From Paludibacteraceae bacterium (GTDB taxonomy: Bacteria > Bacteroidota > Bacteroidia > Bacteroidales > Paludibacteraceae): DNA of 64,000 bases. This document shows, one piece after another, positions 51,561 to 60,174 of this stretch (position 1 is its first letter; every line of letters starts with the position of its first letter). The DNA is taken from the NCBI GenBank assembly GCA_905233415.1, contig CAJOEX010000004.1:1-64000 (forward strand), read 5' to 3'. The notes under the pieces were generated by a model, which saw only the letters and a list, made by a program, of their open reading frames with translations, did no database searches and had not been told where the DNA came from. The translations under genes and the position numbers were made by a program.

Positions 51561-52382
51561 TTAGAAAAACTCTTCCTCGTCACTCTCTTCTATTTGAGAG
51601 GCAGCCTTCTCAATGTCGGTCGAGAGATACAAGTCCACACGAGAACCCTCTACAATAATAGTGCCAAAGGTGGGTTCCTGCTTGTAAACAACATATAAAT
51701 CGGCCGTCGTTTCGGTCGGCTCGACATCGTATTCGTATATTCCGAGCGTTAGCGACTTGCTCAGCAGTAGTGACCGTGCATCGTTCAGTTTCATGCCGCA
51801 AAGATTGGGCACAGTAATCTTCTCGGTGCCTTTGCCGCAACCAACAACCAGTGTCACTTCGCTTCCTTCGTCAAGCCGTTCGCCGGGTTCGATGGTACGC
51901 TCGTCAATCCGAACATCCAGAACCAAATCCTTGTATTCCGACGGTTCGTAGGCATAATCCTTCACGCTTATTCCCAACGATTTGAGCGTTGCTTCCGCTT
52001 GCCGGTAACTGATGTCGTGCAAATCCGGCAATGGCACTTGACGCACGCTGTTTGCGTTAATAATCACATAAACTGTCCGGTCTTTTTTGGCATGACTGGC
52101 GGCAACCGGATTCTGCTCCACAATCGTCCCGAGCGGCACCTTCTTCGAGTACGTCGAATCAATCACCTCCAAGTGCAAGCCTTCATGCTCAACGGTCACA
52201 CGCGCTTCTTCCAGATACATGCCGGTAATGTTCGGCACATCCACCTCAATGCCGTGTTGCGTGTAATTCTTGAGCCAAGCCATTAAAACAAACAACGCCA
52301 CAATTGCAATAATCAGAGCTGCAATTAGGTTTTTTACCACAAAACTGACGTTTTTTTCCTGTGAAATACTGCTTTTTTTCAT
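51561..52382 (-). CDS. PASTA-domain membrane protein
   Basis: The 273-residue product has a cytoplasmic N-terminus, one membrane helix (NLIAALIIAIVALFVLMAWL, about 18-37) and three extracytoplasmic PASTA domains (about 43-110, 112-180, 183-250; for example VDVPNITGMYLEEARVTVEH and VPNLCGMKLNDARSLLLSKS). It has no kinase or penicillin-binding domain, so it is a PASTA-only protein that may sense or bind muropeptides. I chose ATG 52382 because of the promoter position. It is first gene in the operon with the pseudouridine synthase, porX and the EEP protein. Confidence 0.9.
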   Translation of the reverse strand: MKKSSISQEKNVSFVVKNLIAALIIAIVALFVLMAWLKNYTQHGIEVDVPNITGMYLEEARVTVEHEGLHLEVIDSTYSKKVPLGTIVEQNPVAASHAKKDRTVYVIINANSVRQVPLPDLHDISYRQAEATLKSLGISVKDYAYEPSEYKDLVLDVRIDERTIEPGERLDEGSEVTLVVGCGKGTEKITVPNLCGMKLNDARSLLLSKSLTLGIYEYDVEPTETTADLYVVYKQEPTFGTIIVEGSRVDLYLSTDIEKAASQIEESDEEEFF

Positions 52383-52402
52383 AAAAATGTAAAAATATCG
52401 TG

Positions 52403-52434
52403 CAAAAGTACTACTTTTTTTTGATATTTGCAAA
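52403..52434 (-). promoter_or_regulatory. Promoter for PASTA-pseudouridine synthase-porX operon
   Basis: On the minus strand TTTG (52434-52431), 20 bp, TACTTTTG (52410-52403). It overlaps a divergent promoter. Confidence 0.8.
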
Positions 52435-52450
52435 AAATGTACTAACTTTG
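52420..52450 (+). promoter_or_regulatory. Promoter for acidic lipoprotein gene
   Basis: TTTG (52420-52423), 19 bp, TAACTTTG (52443-52450). It shares bases with the minus-strand promoter. Confidence 0.8.
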
Positions 52451-52503
52451 CCGCCGATTTTCGGAATAACTCGAAAATATAACCATTTTAAAGCTTTAAA
52501 AGT

Positions 52504-52689
52504 ATGAAGAAAGTATTATTTATTGCTGCCGTTGCTCTTTGCGCAATGGGTTGCTGCAAGAAAGCTGACAACAAATGCTGCGAGCAGAAATGCGAAGAAG
52601 CTACTGAAGTTGTAGCTGAAGAGGCTCCCGTTGAAGAGGCTCCCGCAGAGGAAGCTCCTGTTGAAGAGGCTCCCGCAGTTGCTGAGTAA
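52504..52689 (+). CDS. Small acidic lipoprotein with EEAP repeats
   Basis: The 61-residue product has a lipoprotein signal (MKKVLFIAAVALCAMGCC), a Cys-rich stretch (about 17-31, with five cysteines after the signal cysteine region) and a strongly acidic tail of EEAPVEEAPAEEAP repeats. No family was recognised. It has its own promoter and terminator, so it is a single-gene unit, likely highly expressed. The Pro/Glu/Ala tail resembles the extra tail on PckA in style only. Confidence 0.8.
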   Translation: MKKVLFIAAVALCAMGCCKKADNKCCEQKCEEATEVVAEEAPVEEAPAEEAPVEEAPAVAE

Positions 52690-52726
52690 TTCACAACAAG
52701 CAAAAGAGATTGTCGTTTAGACAACA

Positions 52727-52756
52727 AGAGAGGCAGATGCCTCTCTTTTATTTTAT
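52727..52756 (+). terminator. Terminator of acidic lipoprotein gene
   Basis: AGAGAGGCA (52727-52735) pairs with TGCCTCTCT (52738-52746), followed by TTTATTTTA. It lies over the stop of the convergent CotH gene. Confidence 0.85.
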
Positions 52757-54127
52757 CCTGTTGCCTGTTGCCGTATAAGCCGACCCGTCGGGGAAAACGA
52801 TATATAAAGCTCCGTCCCGAATCAGTTTCTGCGGTCGGCGTATTGCCGCCTCGCGATTCTCTACCGCCGAATCATCCGCCTTGTAACCGACCAGCCCGTC
52901 CGTAAACGCAAGCCGTTTGGGAATCCACGATGCAATATAATCTTCCTCGGCTTCCAAGTCCAACGCTATCCCATCTATCCCGCTCCATCGCGTTTCTTCA
53001 CGCTCCGAAGCACCTGTAGCATGAAACAAATCAAAATACGCCTCAAAGCGCTTCACCAAACTTTCTGACTTGAAGAAATTCTCCCGCAAATAGGCATAGC
53101 GTGCCAAACGATTCGCCTTGTAGTCAGGATATTCATTCATCAAACGCGTCTGCAACGTTATTGCCCAATCCTTCATTTGGTCAACCGCTTCCTCATCCGC
53201 CTTGTAGTCCCTGCCGAACGAATGATCCACATCCCACGGCGTAAACAGCACTTTCGACAGCTCCGGCTTGGTGATATTATAGAATGAGAGATAAGTGTTC
53301 TTCCCGCGATTATCACGGGCGGAAAGTACAAGCGCAAACAACTCATAATCCATAAACACCGGCAAATCGATTTTCTCTGCGATATGTTGCACAAAATCCT
53401 CCGTGCTTGCGTTTACCGCAAAATCCATCACATTCGCCAACGGCTCCCAAGTAATCAGATTGTCCTCCGCATCCGGATACTCAAATTCGAAACGCATCCA
53501 TCGGTCAGACGTGTTGTCGTAAGCTTCGGTTTCACCCGCCGAAAAGAATGTTCCGTCCCAATTGACGGACTTGTACAGCACTCCCCGAACCTTGTTGTTT
53601 TCCGTTTTCTTGAGTTTGAGTTGTTTTCGGTCCACCCGCTCCATCAGACAGTAAATGCCACGATAGTCATTATTGACATAAACCTCCACGAACTTGCCTT
53701 CTGAAGCGTTTTTCATCAGTTGTTCCTTCGGGAAATAGTATGGCTTGCTGGAGAAATCCAGCCACAAATCCATCGCCACGCGGTTCCGCATACGGGCCTT
53801 GTCTATCGCCATCGCATCCAAAATCCAGTAGTTGTCTTCCCGCATTTGCAGCAACGATGTATCCATTTTCACGCCGTCTTCATCGTAGAATTTGAGGGCA
53901 TAGGATTGCTTCTTGTAAATGAGTGACGAAGCCCCGCGATGACGGATTTCCGCTTTCACGGTGGATGTTTTCTCGCCTTCAACCAATGTAAACGTACACG
54001 GCGAAAACGCATCGCTGCTCAACGTCGTAAACGCCAGTTTGACTACCGGCATATAAGTCTGTACCTCCCGCGCAGATATTGGCAAGAGGTACAGAAGAAC
54101 AAGCCCTATTAAGGCTCGGATTCTCAT
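52748..54127 (-). CDS. CotH-kinase-like secreted protein with short C-terminal tail
   Basis: The 459-residue product starts with a signal peptide (RALIGLVLLYLLPISA) and has CotH-kinase features: VKAEIRHRGASSLIYKKQSY, LDAMAIDKARMRNRVAMDLW, GIYCLMERVDRKQL and FTPWDVDHSFG. CotH proteins are atypical protein kinases or spore-coat/secreted-matrix proteins. The C-terminus KLIRDGALYIVFPDGSAYT is in the short tail family shared with three other secreted proteins here. It overlaps the zinc-ribbon gene by 4 nt. Confidence 0.88.
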   Translation of the reverse strand: MRIRALIGLVLLYLLPISAREVQTYMPVVKLAFTTLSSDAFSPCTFTLVEGEKTSTVKAEIRHRGASSLIYKKQSYALKFYDEDGVKMDTSLLQMREDNYWILDAMAIDKARMRNRVAMDLWLDFSSKPYYFPKEQLMKNASEGKFVEVYVNNDYRGIYCLMERVDRKQLKLKKTENNKVRGVLYKSVNWDGTFFSAGETEAYDNTSDRWMRFEFEYPDAEDNLITWEPLANVMDFAVNASTEDFVQHIAEKIDLPVFMDYELFALVLSARDNRGKNTYLSFYNITKPELSKVLFTPWDVDHSFGRDYKADEEAVDQMKDWAITLQTRLMNEYPDYKANRLARYAYLRENFFKSESLVKRFEAYFDLFHATGASEREETRWSGIDGIALDLEAEEDYIASWIPKRLAFTDGLVGYKADDSAVENREAAIRRPQKLIRDGALYIVFPDGSAYTATGNRIK

Positions 54128-54882
54128 TTTTTCTTCTTTTCGCCCAGTTCAGGATCAACCAGAATACGGCCGCAGAACTCGCAAACAATGATTTTCTTGC
54201 GTTGCTTGATATCCAGTTGACGCTGTGCAGGAATTTTCGAGTGGCAACCGCCGCAGCTGTCGCGTTCCACTTTCACAACCGCCAGACCGTTGTGTGCATT
54301 CTTGCGGATGCGCTTGAACGCGGTCAGCAGACGCTCGTCAATATGTTTCTCCAATTCTGCAGAACGGAGTATCAAAGCTTCCGTCTCCGCTTTCGTCTCT
54401 TGCAGGATAGTATCCAGTTCGTTCTTTTTCTGGTTGAGGTCAACGGTTTTCTCCTCAATCTCGGTCACGGTTTTTTGCTTGTCGGCCGTACGAGCCTCCA
54501 AGTCAGCCGTGAAGTTACGAATTTTCTTCTGGCTCAGTTCGATATCAAGGGTTTGATACTCGATTTCCTTGGTCAAATTGTCGTACTCACGGTTGTTGCG
54601 AACATTGTCCTGCTGCTCTTTGTAGCGGCTAATGGAAGCATTGGCATTCTCAATACGAACGCGATGGTCCGAAATGTGAGTTTCCAACTCTTTGATTTCG
54701 TTCTCAATGTTTGACAAACGGGTCTTCAAGCCTTCCAATTCGTCACCACGGTCTTTTACTTCCTGCGGCAGTTCGCCTGCAAGAATGCGCAATTCGTCAA
54801 TTTTCGAATCCACTTGCTGCAACTCATAGAGAGCTTTCAGTTTCTCTTCTACGGTCAGTTCTTTTTCTTCTTTCTTTGCCAT
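54124..54882 (-). CDS. C4-type zinc-ribbon coiled-coil protein
   Basis: The 252-residue product has a long coiled coil (about 10-180, many Glu/Lys heptads) and a C-terminal C4 zinc ribbon with CGGCHSKI and CEFCGRIL spaced as metal ligands. It matches the zf-RING_7/CT398-like family of unknown function, seen in many bacteria next to the Nif3-like gene, as here. The Nif3-like gene lies 56 nt upstream and the CotH gene overlaps by 4 nt. Confidence 0.92.
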   Translation of the reverse strand: MAKKEEKELTVEEKLKALYELQQVDSKIDELRILAGELPQEVKDRGDELEGLKTRLSNIENEIKELETHISDHRVRIENANASISRYKEQQDNVRNNREYDNLTKEIEYQTLDIELSQKKIRNFTADLEARTADKQKTVTEIEEKTVDLNQKKNELDTILQETKAETEALILRSAELEKHIDERLLTAFKRIRKNAHNGLAVVKVERDSCGGCHSKIPAQRQLDIKQRKKIIVCEFCGRILVDPELGEKKKK

Positions 54883-54938
54883 AATTGTATTTTTATATCG
54901 TTATTTTCTGTATGCTGTGTACTATATTCATCGGTTAT

Positions 54939-55706
54939 TCAGCCGACCATAACGGGCGACCGGTCTGCTTTCGCTATGACGGTTTTTACCTTTCCTTCCA
55001 GCAATTCGCGAAAAATATCCCGTGTAAAATGCTCACTTACCCAATGATCCATGTCCACTAACATGATTTGTCCGTCAAATTCTTGGAACTCATGGTATTT
55101 CACATCTGCCGTCACGAAAGCATCTGCCTTGCAATGTACCGCCATAAACGCCAAATCTGCACCTGCTCCGCCGCAGAAAGCCACACGATGAATCTTCTCA
55201 CCCACAGGTTTCGTATAGCGCAACCAATCTGCCCCGAAAACTTCCTTCAGACGGCTTAGGAACGCCTCAGGCTTCATTGCTTCCGGCAGATTTCCGACTA
55301 CGCCCAAACCCCGACCGTTCATGTCCGGCATCAGAATCTCGTAGTCCGTTATTCCCGCCTTTTCCGCCATTCGGCCGCTAACGCCGTGAAGGTACTTGTC
55401 CATAGACGTGTGCGCGCTGTAAATGGCAATATTATGCTTGATTGCCAACTCCACACAACGGACCTGCGGTGTTTGACCGCAGATTTGTTTAAGTCCGTGA
55501 AAAAGTAACGGATGATGGGAAAGAATGAGATTGCAACCACACTCAATAGCCTCATTGACAACAGCTTCTGTTACATCTGTTGTCAACAAGACAGCTTTGA
55601 CTGCTGCGCTTGTATCACCCACCTGAAGCCCCGAATTATCCCACTCCTCTTGCGTTCCCCGCGGAGCTACAGATTCTATGATATCAATAATGTCCTTAAC
55701 GAACAA
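54939..55706 (-). CDS. Nif3-like dinuclear metal-centre protein
   Basis: The 255-residue product belongs to the Nif3/DUF34 (GTP cyclohydrolase I type 2 homologue) family: VLLTTDVTEAVVNEAIECGC, the metal site NLILSHHPLLFHGLK, and HIVAFCGGAGA-like RVAFCGGAGADLAFM, ending in VDMDHWVSEHF. I chose a TTG start at 55706, one base after the upstream stop (55708), because an ATG in frame would need a 140-bp overlap with the DUF5606 gene and a Lys/Arg-rich extension not seen in the family. Function is unproven. The start choice is uncertain. Confidence 0.85.
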   Translation of the reverse strand: MFVKDIIDIIESVAPRGTQEEWDNSGLQVGDTSAAVKAVLLTTDVTEAVVNEAIECGCNLILSHHPLLFHGLKQICGQTPQVRCVELAIKHNIAIYSAHTSMDKYLHGVSGRMAEKAGITDYEILMPDMNGRGLGVVGNLPEAMKPEAFLSRLKEVFGADWLRYTKPVGEKIHRVAFCGGAGADLAFMAVHCKADAFVTADVKYHEFQEFDGQIMLVDMDHWVSEHFTRDIFRELLEGKVKTVIAKADRSPVMVG

Positions 55707-55707
55707 A

Positions 55708-56250
55708 TCAGCCTTTTTTCGCTCCAACGCCTGTTTTTGCAGCGGCGCCGGCTGCTTTGCCGGAAGTCTTGGCCTGTACTTTTTGTGCCGCTTTCTTCTG
55801 GTTGGCAGCATCATCGGCCTTCGCTTTCTGGTCTTCGACTTTTGCATCCCCTTCTTCCTCTACCGTGAAATCGGTAATACCGGCACTCACAAGAATATTG
55901 TACCACTGTATCAGTTTGCGAATATCCGACGGATAAACACGGTCACGGTCAAAGTTCGGCAGTACTGCGGCAAAGAACGTGCGCAATTCATCATTGTCTG
56001 CCTTCTTCGCGTCTATGGAAGCCGGTTTGAGACCTTCCTTCTCGCCTAATTTTGTCAGCACTTCGCTCAACGCAACATCGTCGTCCTCGGTAAACATACT
56101 GACATCTGCGAGGGAAATAATCTTGTCGCGAGCATAGGTCGGCATACGCTTGCCGTCCACAAGCGATTCAACTATCAGCATGTTATTGCCGTGACTCACT
56201 AACTTGAACAAACCGGGTTTGCCTGCAATGGCAAGGATTTCTTTGAGCAT
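55708..56250 (-). CDS. DUF5606 domain-containing protein
   Basis: The 180-residue product opens MLKEILAIAGKPGLFKLVSH, the usual DUF5606 start, with a folded N-terminal part (to about 120) and a disordered Lys/Ala-rich tail (QKKAAQKVQAKTSGKAAGAA). Function unknown; the family is conserved in Bacteroidetes. It heads an operon with the Nif3-like, zinc-ribbon and CotH genes and has a consensus promoter 40 nt upstream. Confidence 0.9.
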   Translation of the reverse strand: MLKEILAIAGKPGLFKLVSHGNNMLIVESLVDGKRMPTYARDKIISLADVSMFTEDDDVALSEVLTKLGEKEGLKPASIDAKKADNDELRTFFAAVLPNFDRDRVYPSDIRKLIQWYNILVSAGITDFTVEEEGDAKVEDQKAKADDAANQKKAAQKVQAKTSGKAAGAAAKTGVGAKKG

Positions 56251-56289
56251 ATTCTATCCGTTTTTACTAATGGTTTCACAATTTCGCCG

Positions 56290-56321
56290 CAAAAGTACTG
56301 CTTTTTTTTCATATACACAAA
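56290..56321 (-). promoter_or_regulatory. Promoter for DUF5606 operon
   Basis: On the minus strand TTTG (56321-56318), 20 bp, TACTTTTG (56297-56290). Confidence 0.8.
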
Positions 56322-56403
56322 TAAAAATGCCCTTTTCACTCATTTTTGCCAAAAACTGCAAAAATCACCTTTATTATTTATTGGCGAAGAAAAACAAGGA
56401 AAA

Positions 56404-56435
56404 TTTGCACATATCAGAAAAAAGCAGTACTTTTG
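56404..56435 (+). promoter_or_regulatory. Promoter for TonB-dependent receptor operon
   Basis: TTTG (56404-56407), 20 bp, TACTTTTG (56428-56435). The ATG is exactly 8 nt downstream. Confidence 0.8.
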
Positions 56436-56443
56436 CAGGCGGA

Positions 56444-58966
56444 ATGCAGAAGGCAGCAGGATTCATATTATTCGCTTGTCTGGCAGCACAGGCTTTTGGT
56501 CAAACGGCAGCAACCTCGGAACAAGCATCGGTGCTGGATTCTGCCCAGCAAGTATTGTTGGACAGTTTGGAACATATGTTCCAAATTCAGGAAGTGGTTG
56601 TTACTGCCGAAGAAAGCACGACCAAAAGCAGCGCCTCACTTGTCAATAAAGAGGCCATGCAGCACTTGCAGCCGTCGTCTTTTACGGACATTGTCAGCAT
56701 GCTCCCCGGCGCAAACACCAAAGACCCAAACCTGACTACCGCCAACACCATCAAACTGCGTGAAGCAGACGGAGGAAGCAGTAGCGACGAGTATGCAACC
56801 TCGTCTTTAGGAACCGGGTTTGTAATTGACGGCGCTCCTATTTCAACGGATGCCAACATGCAGTACGTGCAAGGCGCGACAAGCAGCGAAGATGCTTCAC
56901 GGCAGGTCGTGAACAAAGGAGTCGATATGCGCACCATTTCTACCGATGACATCGAAAAAGTGGAGATTATCCGCGGAATTGCGTCTGCCGAATATGGCGA
57001 TGTAACTTCAGGCGTTGTGCGTATTGAACGGACGATGAAACCAACCCCGTGGAAAGCAAGATTCAAAGCGGACGGTTTCTCAAAATTATTCTATGTCGGC
57101 AAAGGTGTAGGCTGGCGGGATAACAAAACCGTACTGAATGTAGGCGTGGATTACCTGAACGCCAAAAACGACCCGACCAACACGCTGGAGAATTATCAGC
57201 GGATTACCGCTTCAGCACGACTTTTAAACGAGTGGAACAAGAATACGCACCGAATCCGCTGGCAGACCAACATCGACTATACAGGCAGTATCGACAACGA
57301 AAAAATTGACCCCGATATACACTATAACAAGGAAGACTCCTACAAAAGCGAATACCACAAAATCAGTTGGGCAAACACGCTGAACTGGAATATTCCCTCC
57401 CAAAGTTGGTGGTCCGTACAACTGACAACAAACATCGCTTACTCGATAGACCGCATCACGCAAACACGGCTCGTGCAACTGACCACGCCCATCCAACCTG
57501 CAATTGATAATATGCAGGAAGGCAACAGCGATGTGGAATTGCTGCCTTATCGGTATGTTGCCAGCCATGAAGTGGACGGACGACCTCTGAATGTGTTTGT
57601 GCGCCCCAAAGTGAACTTTTTCTTCGACACATGGCTTATTAGGCATAAAGCTTCTGCAGGTATAGAGTGGAAATTCGACAAGAATTTCGGAGACGGACAA
57701 GTATATGACCTCAAACGACCTCTAAACTATAGTTCCAACCTGCGACCACGGGCATATTACGATATCCCTGCGACCAACCAGCTGGCTTGGTACGTACAGG
57801 ACGCCATGTCTTTGGTTGTAGGCCGCTGGTCATTGGATCTGGAAATCGGTTTGCGCGGCACTTCATTATTGGGTTTGGATAAAGATTATGCGATGTTTGG
57901 GAAGTGCTATCTTGACCCGCGCGCAAACTTGAGCCTGAACATTCCTGTTAACGGAGGACAATTGCATATCGCGGGAGCTGTCGGTCAGCACACGAAAATG
58001 CCGACATTGCTGCAACTCTATCCAAACATTATTTATGAGGATTTGAAAGCGCCGGAAGTGCATGTTTCACCAACGGACAGCACAATGAATATCTATACCC
58101 ACCTTATTGACCCGACAAACTATAATCTCACACCTGCACGGAATTTCAAATGGGAAGTGCGTTTTGGCGGAGACATAAAGAAGCATAAGTTTTCAATAAC
58201 CTATTTTCAGGAAAATATGCTCGACGGCTTCCGGCAATGGAAAAATTGTATTGCATACACCTACCCTATTGTGAATGATGGCATCAGCAGCGACTATACG
58301 AAATTACTGACGTACGCAATGACAACGAACGGCAGCCGTATAAGCAAGCAAGGTGTCGAATGGCAATATCAAAGTCCGTGTATCAAAGCCATCTGCACAC
58401 GGTTTACAATCAACGGAGCGTGGTTGAGAACCGTTTATGAGAACTCGCAGGCGATGTTCTCTACCGACAAACTAACGCAAACTATCGGAAATACAGCCGT
58501 CAAAGACTTGTACGTTGGTTACTACAACTGGTCAGACGGCACCATTCGCGAGAACCTGAATACGAACATTATTGCGGACGTACATATCGCAAAGATTGGT
58601 TTGACCGTGAGTGCAACATTTGAACTGAACTGGTTTACGGCTTCGCAAACACTGTATAAAGACGGAACACCAATGGCATATATGGACACATCGGGCGAAC
58701 TGAAGCCTTATACGGAAGCAGATAAAAGCGACCCGTACCTGCAATGGTTGGTATTCACTTATAACGCCGACCTTTTCCGGAAAAAAACGGTGCCATTTGC
58801 GGGTTATTTGAACCTGCGTGTGCAGAAATCAGTGACAAAGTTTGCCAATGTAGCGCTGTTTGTCAATAAATTGTTGGACTACTTGCCGGACTATAAGATG
58901 GACGGTGTGACTATTCACAGAAGTGCCAGTCCGTATTTTGGAATGGAAGTTAATTTAAACATATGA
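56444..58966 (+). CDS. TonB-dependent outer-membrane receptor
   Basis: The 840-residue product starts MQKAAGFILFACLAAQAFGQ (signal peptide). It has a plug domain (about 60-200: EVVVTAEEST TonB box/plug start, LREADGGSSSDEYATSSLGT, VEIIRGIASAEYGDVTSGVV) and a C-terminal 22-strand barrel ending in SASPYFGMEVNLNI. I chose ATG 56444 because the longer frame starts upstream of the promoter. It lacks the N-terminal carboxypeptidase-regulatory domain of SusC-type receptors, so it more likely imports a metal or siderophore/haem-like ligand than a glycan; the ligand is unknown. It is followed by DUF4876 and DUF6850 genes. Confidence 0.92.
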   Translation: MQKAAGFILFACLAAQAFGQTAATSEQASVLDSAQQVLLDSLEHMFQIQEVVVTAEESTTKSSASLVNKEAMQHLQPSSFTDIVSMLPGANTKDPNLTTANTIKLREADGGSSSDEYATSSLGTGFVIDGAPISTDANMQYVQGATSSEDASRQVVNKGVDMRTISTDDIEKVEIIRGIASAEYGDVTSGVVRIERTMKPTPWKARFKADGFSKLFYVGKGVGWRDNKTVLNVGVDYLNAKNDPTNTLENYQRITASARLLNEWNKNTHRIRWQTNIDYTGSIDNEKIDPDIHYNKEDSYKSEYHKISWANTLNWNIPSQSWWSVQLTTNIAYSIDRITQTRLVQLTTPIQPAIDNMQEGNSDVELLPYRYVASHEVDGRPLNVFVRPKVNFFFDTWLIRHKASAGIEWKFDKNFGDGQVYDLKRPLNYSSNLRPRAYYDIPATNQLAWYVQDAMSLVVGRWSLDLEIGLRGTSLLGLDKDYAMFGKCYLDPRANLSLNIPVNGGQLHIAGAVGQHTKMPTLLQLYPNIIYEDLKAPEVHVSPTDSTMNIYTHLIDPTNYNLTPARNFKWEVRFGGDIKKHKFSITYFQENMLDGFRQWKNCIAYTYPIVNDGISSDYTKLLTYAMTTNGSRISKQGVEWQYQSPCIKAICTRFTINGAWLRTVYENSQAMFSTDKLTQTIGNTAVKDLYVGYYNWSDGTIRENLNTNIIADVHIAKIGLTVSATFELNWFTASQTLYKDGTPMAYMDTSGELKPYTEADKSDPYLQWLVFTYNADLFRKKTVPFAGYLNLRVQKSVTKFANVALFVNKLLDYLPDYKMDGVTIHRSASPYFGMEVNLNI

Positions 58967-60168
58967 AAAAAATACCTTATATATTGTTGGGTTTTGTATT
59001 GGCGGCCTGCCAGCCTCATGACGTTGAAGAAACGGTGGAAGTCCGCCTAGCGGTGAAATTGCCAAAAGTGGAAGGACAACAATTGTCCGTCAGCAACTGT
59101 CAAGTCTCCGCAAAGGAATTGAATATGGGTAGCATAACTACGCTTGCGGTGGAGGAATTAGGTGACACCATTGCCCTGTCCCTCAAACGCGGTTATTACG
59201 ACCTTGAACTGCGGGCAACAGTCTGTCTTGCCAACGACACTATGCAATTACGCGGTTATAGAAAAGGATTGGCTGTCGCAGCGCAAACAACAGACTCCAT
59301 TGTATGTACGCTCAGCGGCGGCAATGCGGGTTGGGTGATCGCCGAAGTGTTCTTTGCCGGCACACAAACACCGGAAGGGAAAAACTATATCGGAGACAAG
59401 TATGTAGTGCTTTACAACAACTCAAACGACACTCTGGACGCCAACGGTTTGGTACTTATTGAATCCAAACTCAAAAACACCAGCAAATATACCTTGACAC
59501 CTGATTTCCGCAACAAGCATATCGGAGCGGACGCGCTCTATCGGATTCCGCTTGACAAGCCCTACCGCATTGCTCCTGGAAAACGAATATTGCTGGTGGA
59601 CAATGCGATGAATCACACAGAGGCCAACACGAATTCGTTTGACCTCAGTACCGCAGACTGGGAGTGGTACGACCAATCCACCAACCCCAAGATAACGGAT
59701 GTGGATAACCCCGATGTACCGAATTTGGAGAAGATTTATTGTTACACGCTGACCATTTGGGGACCGAACAATCAAGGCAATACATCCTTTGCCATCGGAC
59801 GGCTGCCGGATACATTGGATATAAATCAGTATCTCACTCAGTATAAATTGGACTACGATTATGTCAATGTCACATCTGCGGGAACGTTCAATATGTCCGC
59901 CACCACTTATCTTTTCCCGAACGAGTGGGTTTTGGATGCCGTAAATCTTTGTCCGTCAGATACCTATCAATGGCTTGTGGTGGACTTGTCGTTGGACGCC
60001 GGTTATACGTATGTGGCAGCCACCGGCAGTGACAAGACACGTTTCGGCAAGTCCGTACGCCGGAAAACAAGCGTCACTATCGACCAAAGACGCGTGCTGC
60101 AAGATACCAATAACTCCACGGACGATTTCCTGACAGCACAAACAGCAGACCCTTTTTATTTTAATTGA
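58963..60168 (+). CDS. DUF4876 lipoprotein
   Basis: The 401-residue product has a lipoprotein signal (MKKIPYILLGFVLAACQPHD) and matches DUF4876 in context and in its beta-rich domains (WVIAEVFFAGTQTPEGKNYI, KYVVLYNNSNDTLDANGLVL, resembling a lamin-tail fold). DUF4876 proteins pair with TonB-dependent receptors, likely as a surface-exposed partner. The start overlaps the receptor stop by 4 nt (ATGA), so translation is coupled. Confidence 0.88.
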   Translation: MKKIPYILLGFVLAACQPHDVEETVEVRLAVKLPKVEGQQLSVSNCQVSAKELNMGSITTLAVEELGDTIALSLKRGYYDLELRATVCLANDTMQLRGYRKGLAVAAQTTDSIVCTLSGGNAGWVIAEVFFAGTQTPEGKNYIGDKYVVLYNNSNDTLDANGLVLIESKLKNTSKYTLTPDFRNKHIGADALYRIPLDKPYRIAPGKRILLVDNAMNHTEANTNSFDLSTADWEWYDQSTNPKITDVDNPDVPNLEKIYCYTLTIWGPNNQGNTSFAIGRLPDTLDINQYLTQYKLDYDYVNVTSAGTFNMSATTYLFPNEWVLDAVNLCPSDTYQWLVVDLSLDAGYTYVAATGSDKTRFGKSVRRKTSVTIDQRRVLQDTNNSTDDFLTAQTADPFYFN

Positions 60169-60174
60169 TATTTG

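Noticed and set aside
56204-56443. N-terminal extension of the TonB-dependent receptor
   Set aside because: It would begin inside the divergent DUF5606 gene and run through both promoters; the signal peptide begins at 56444.
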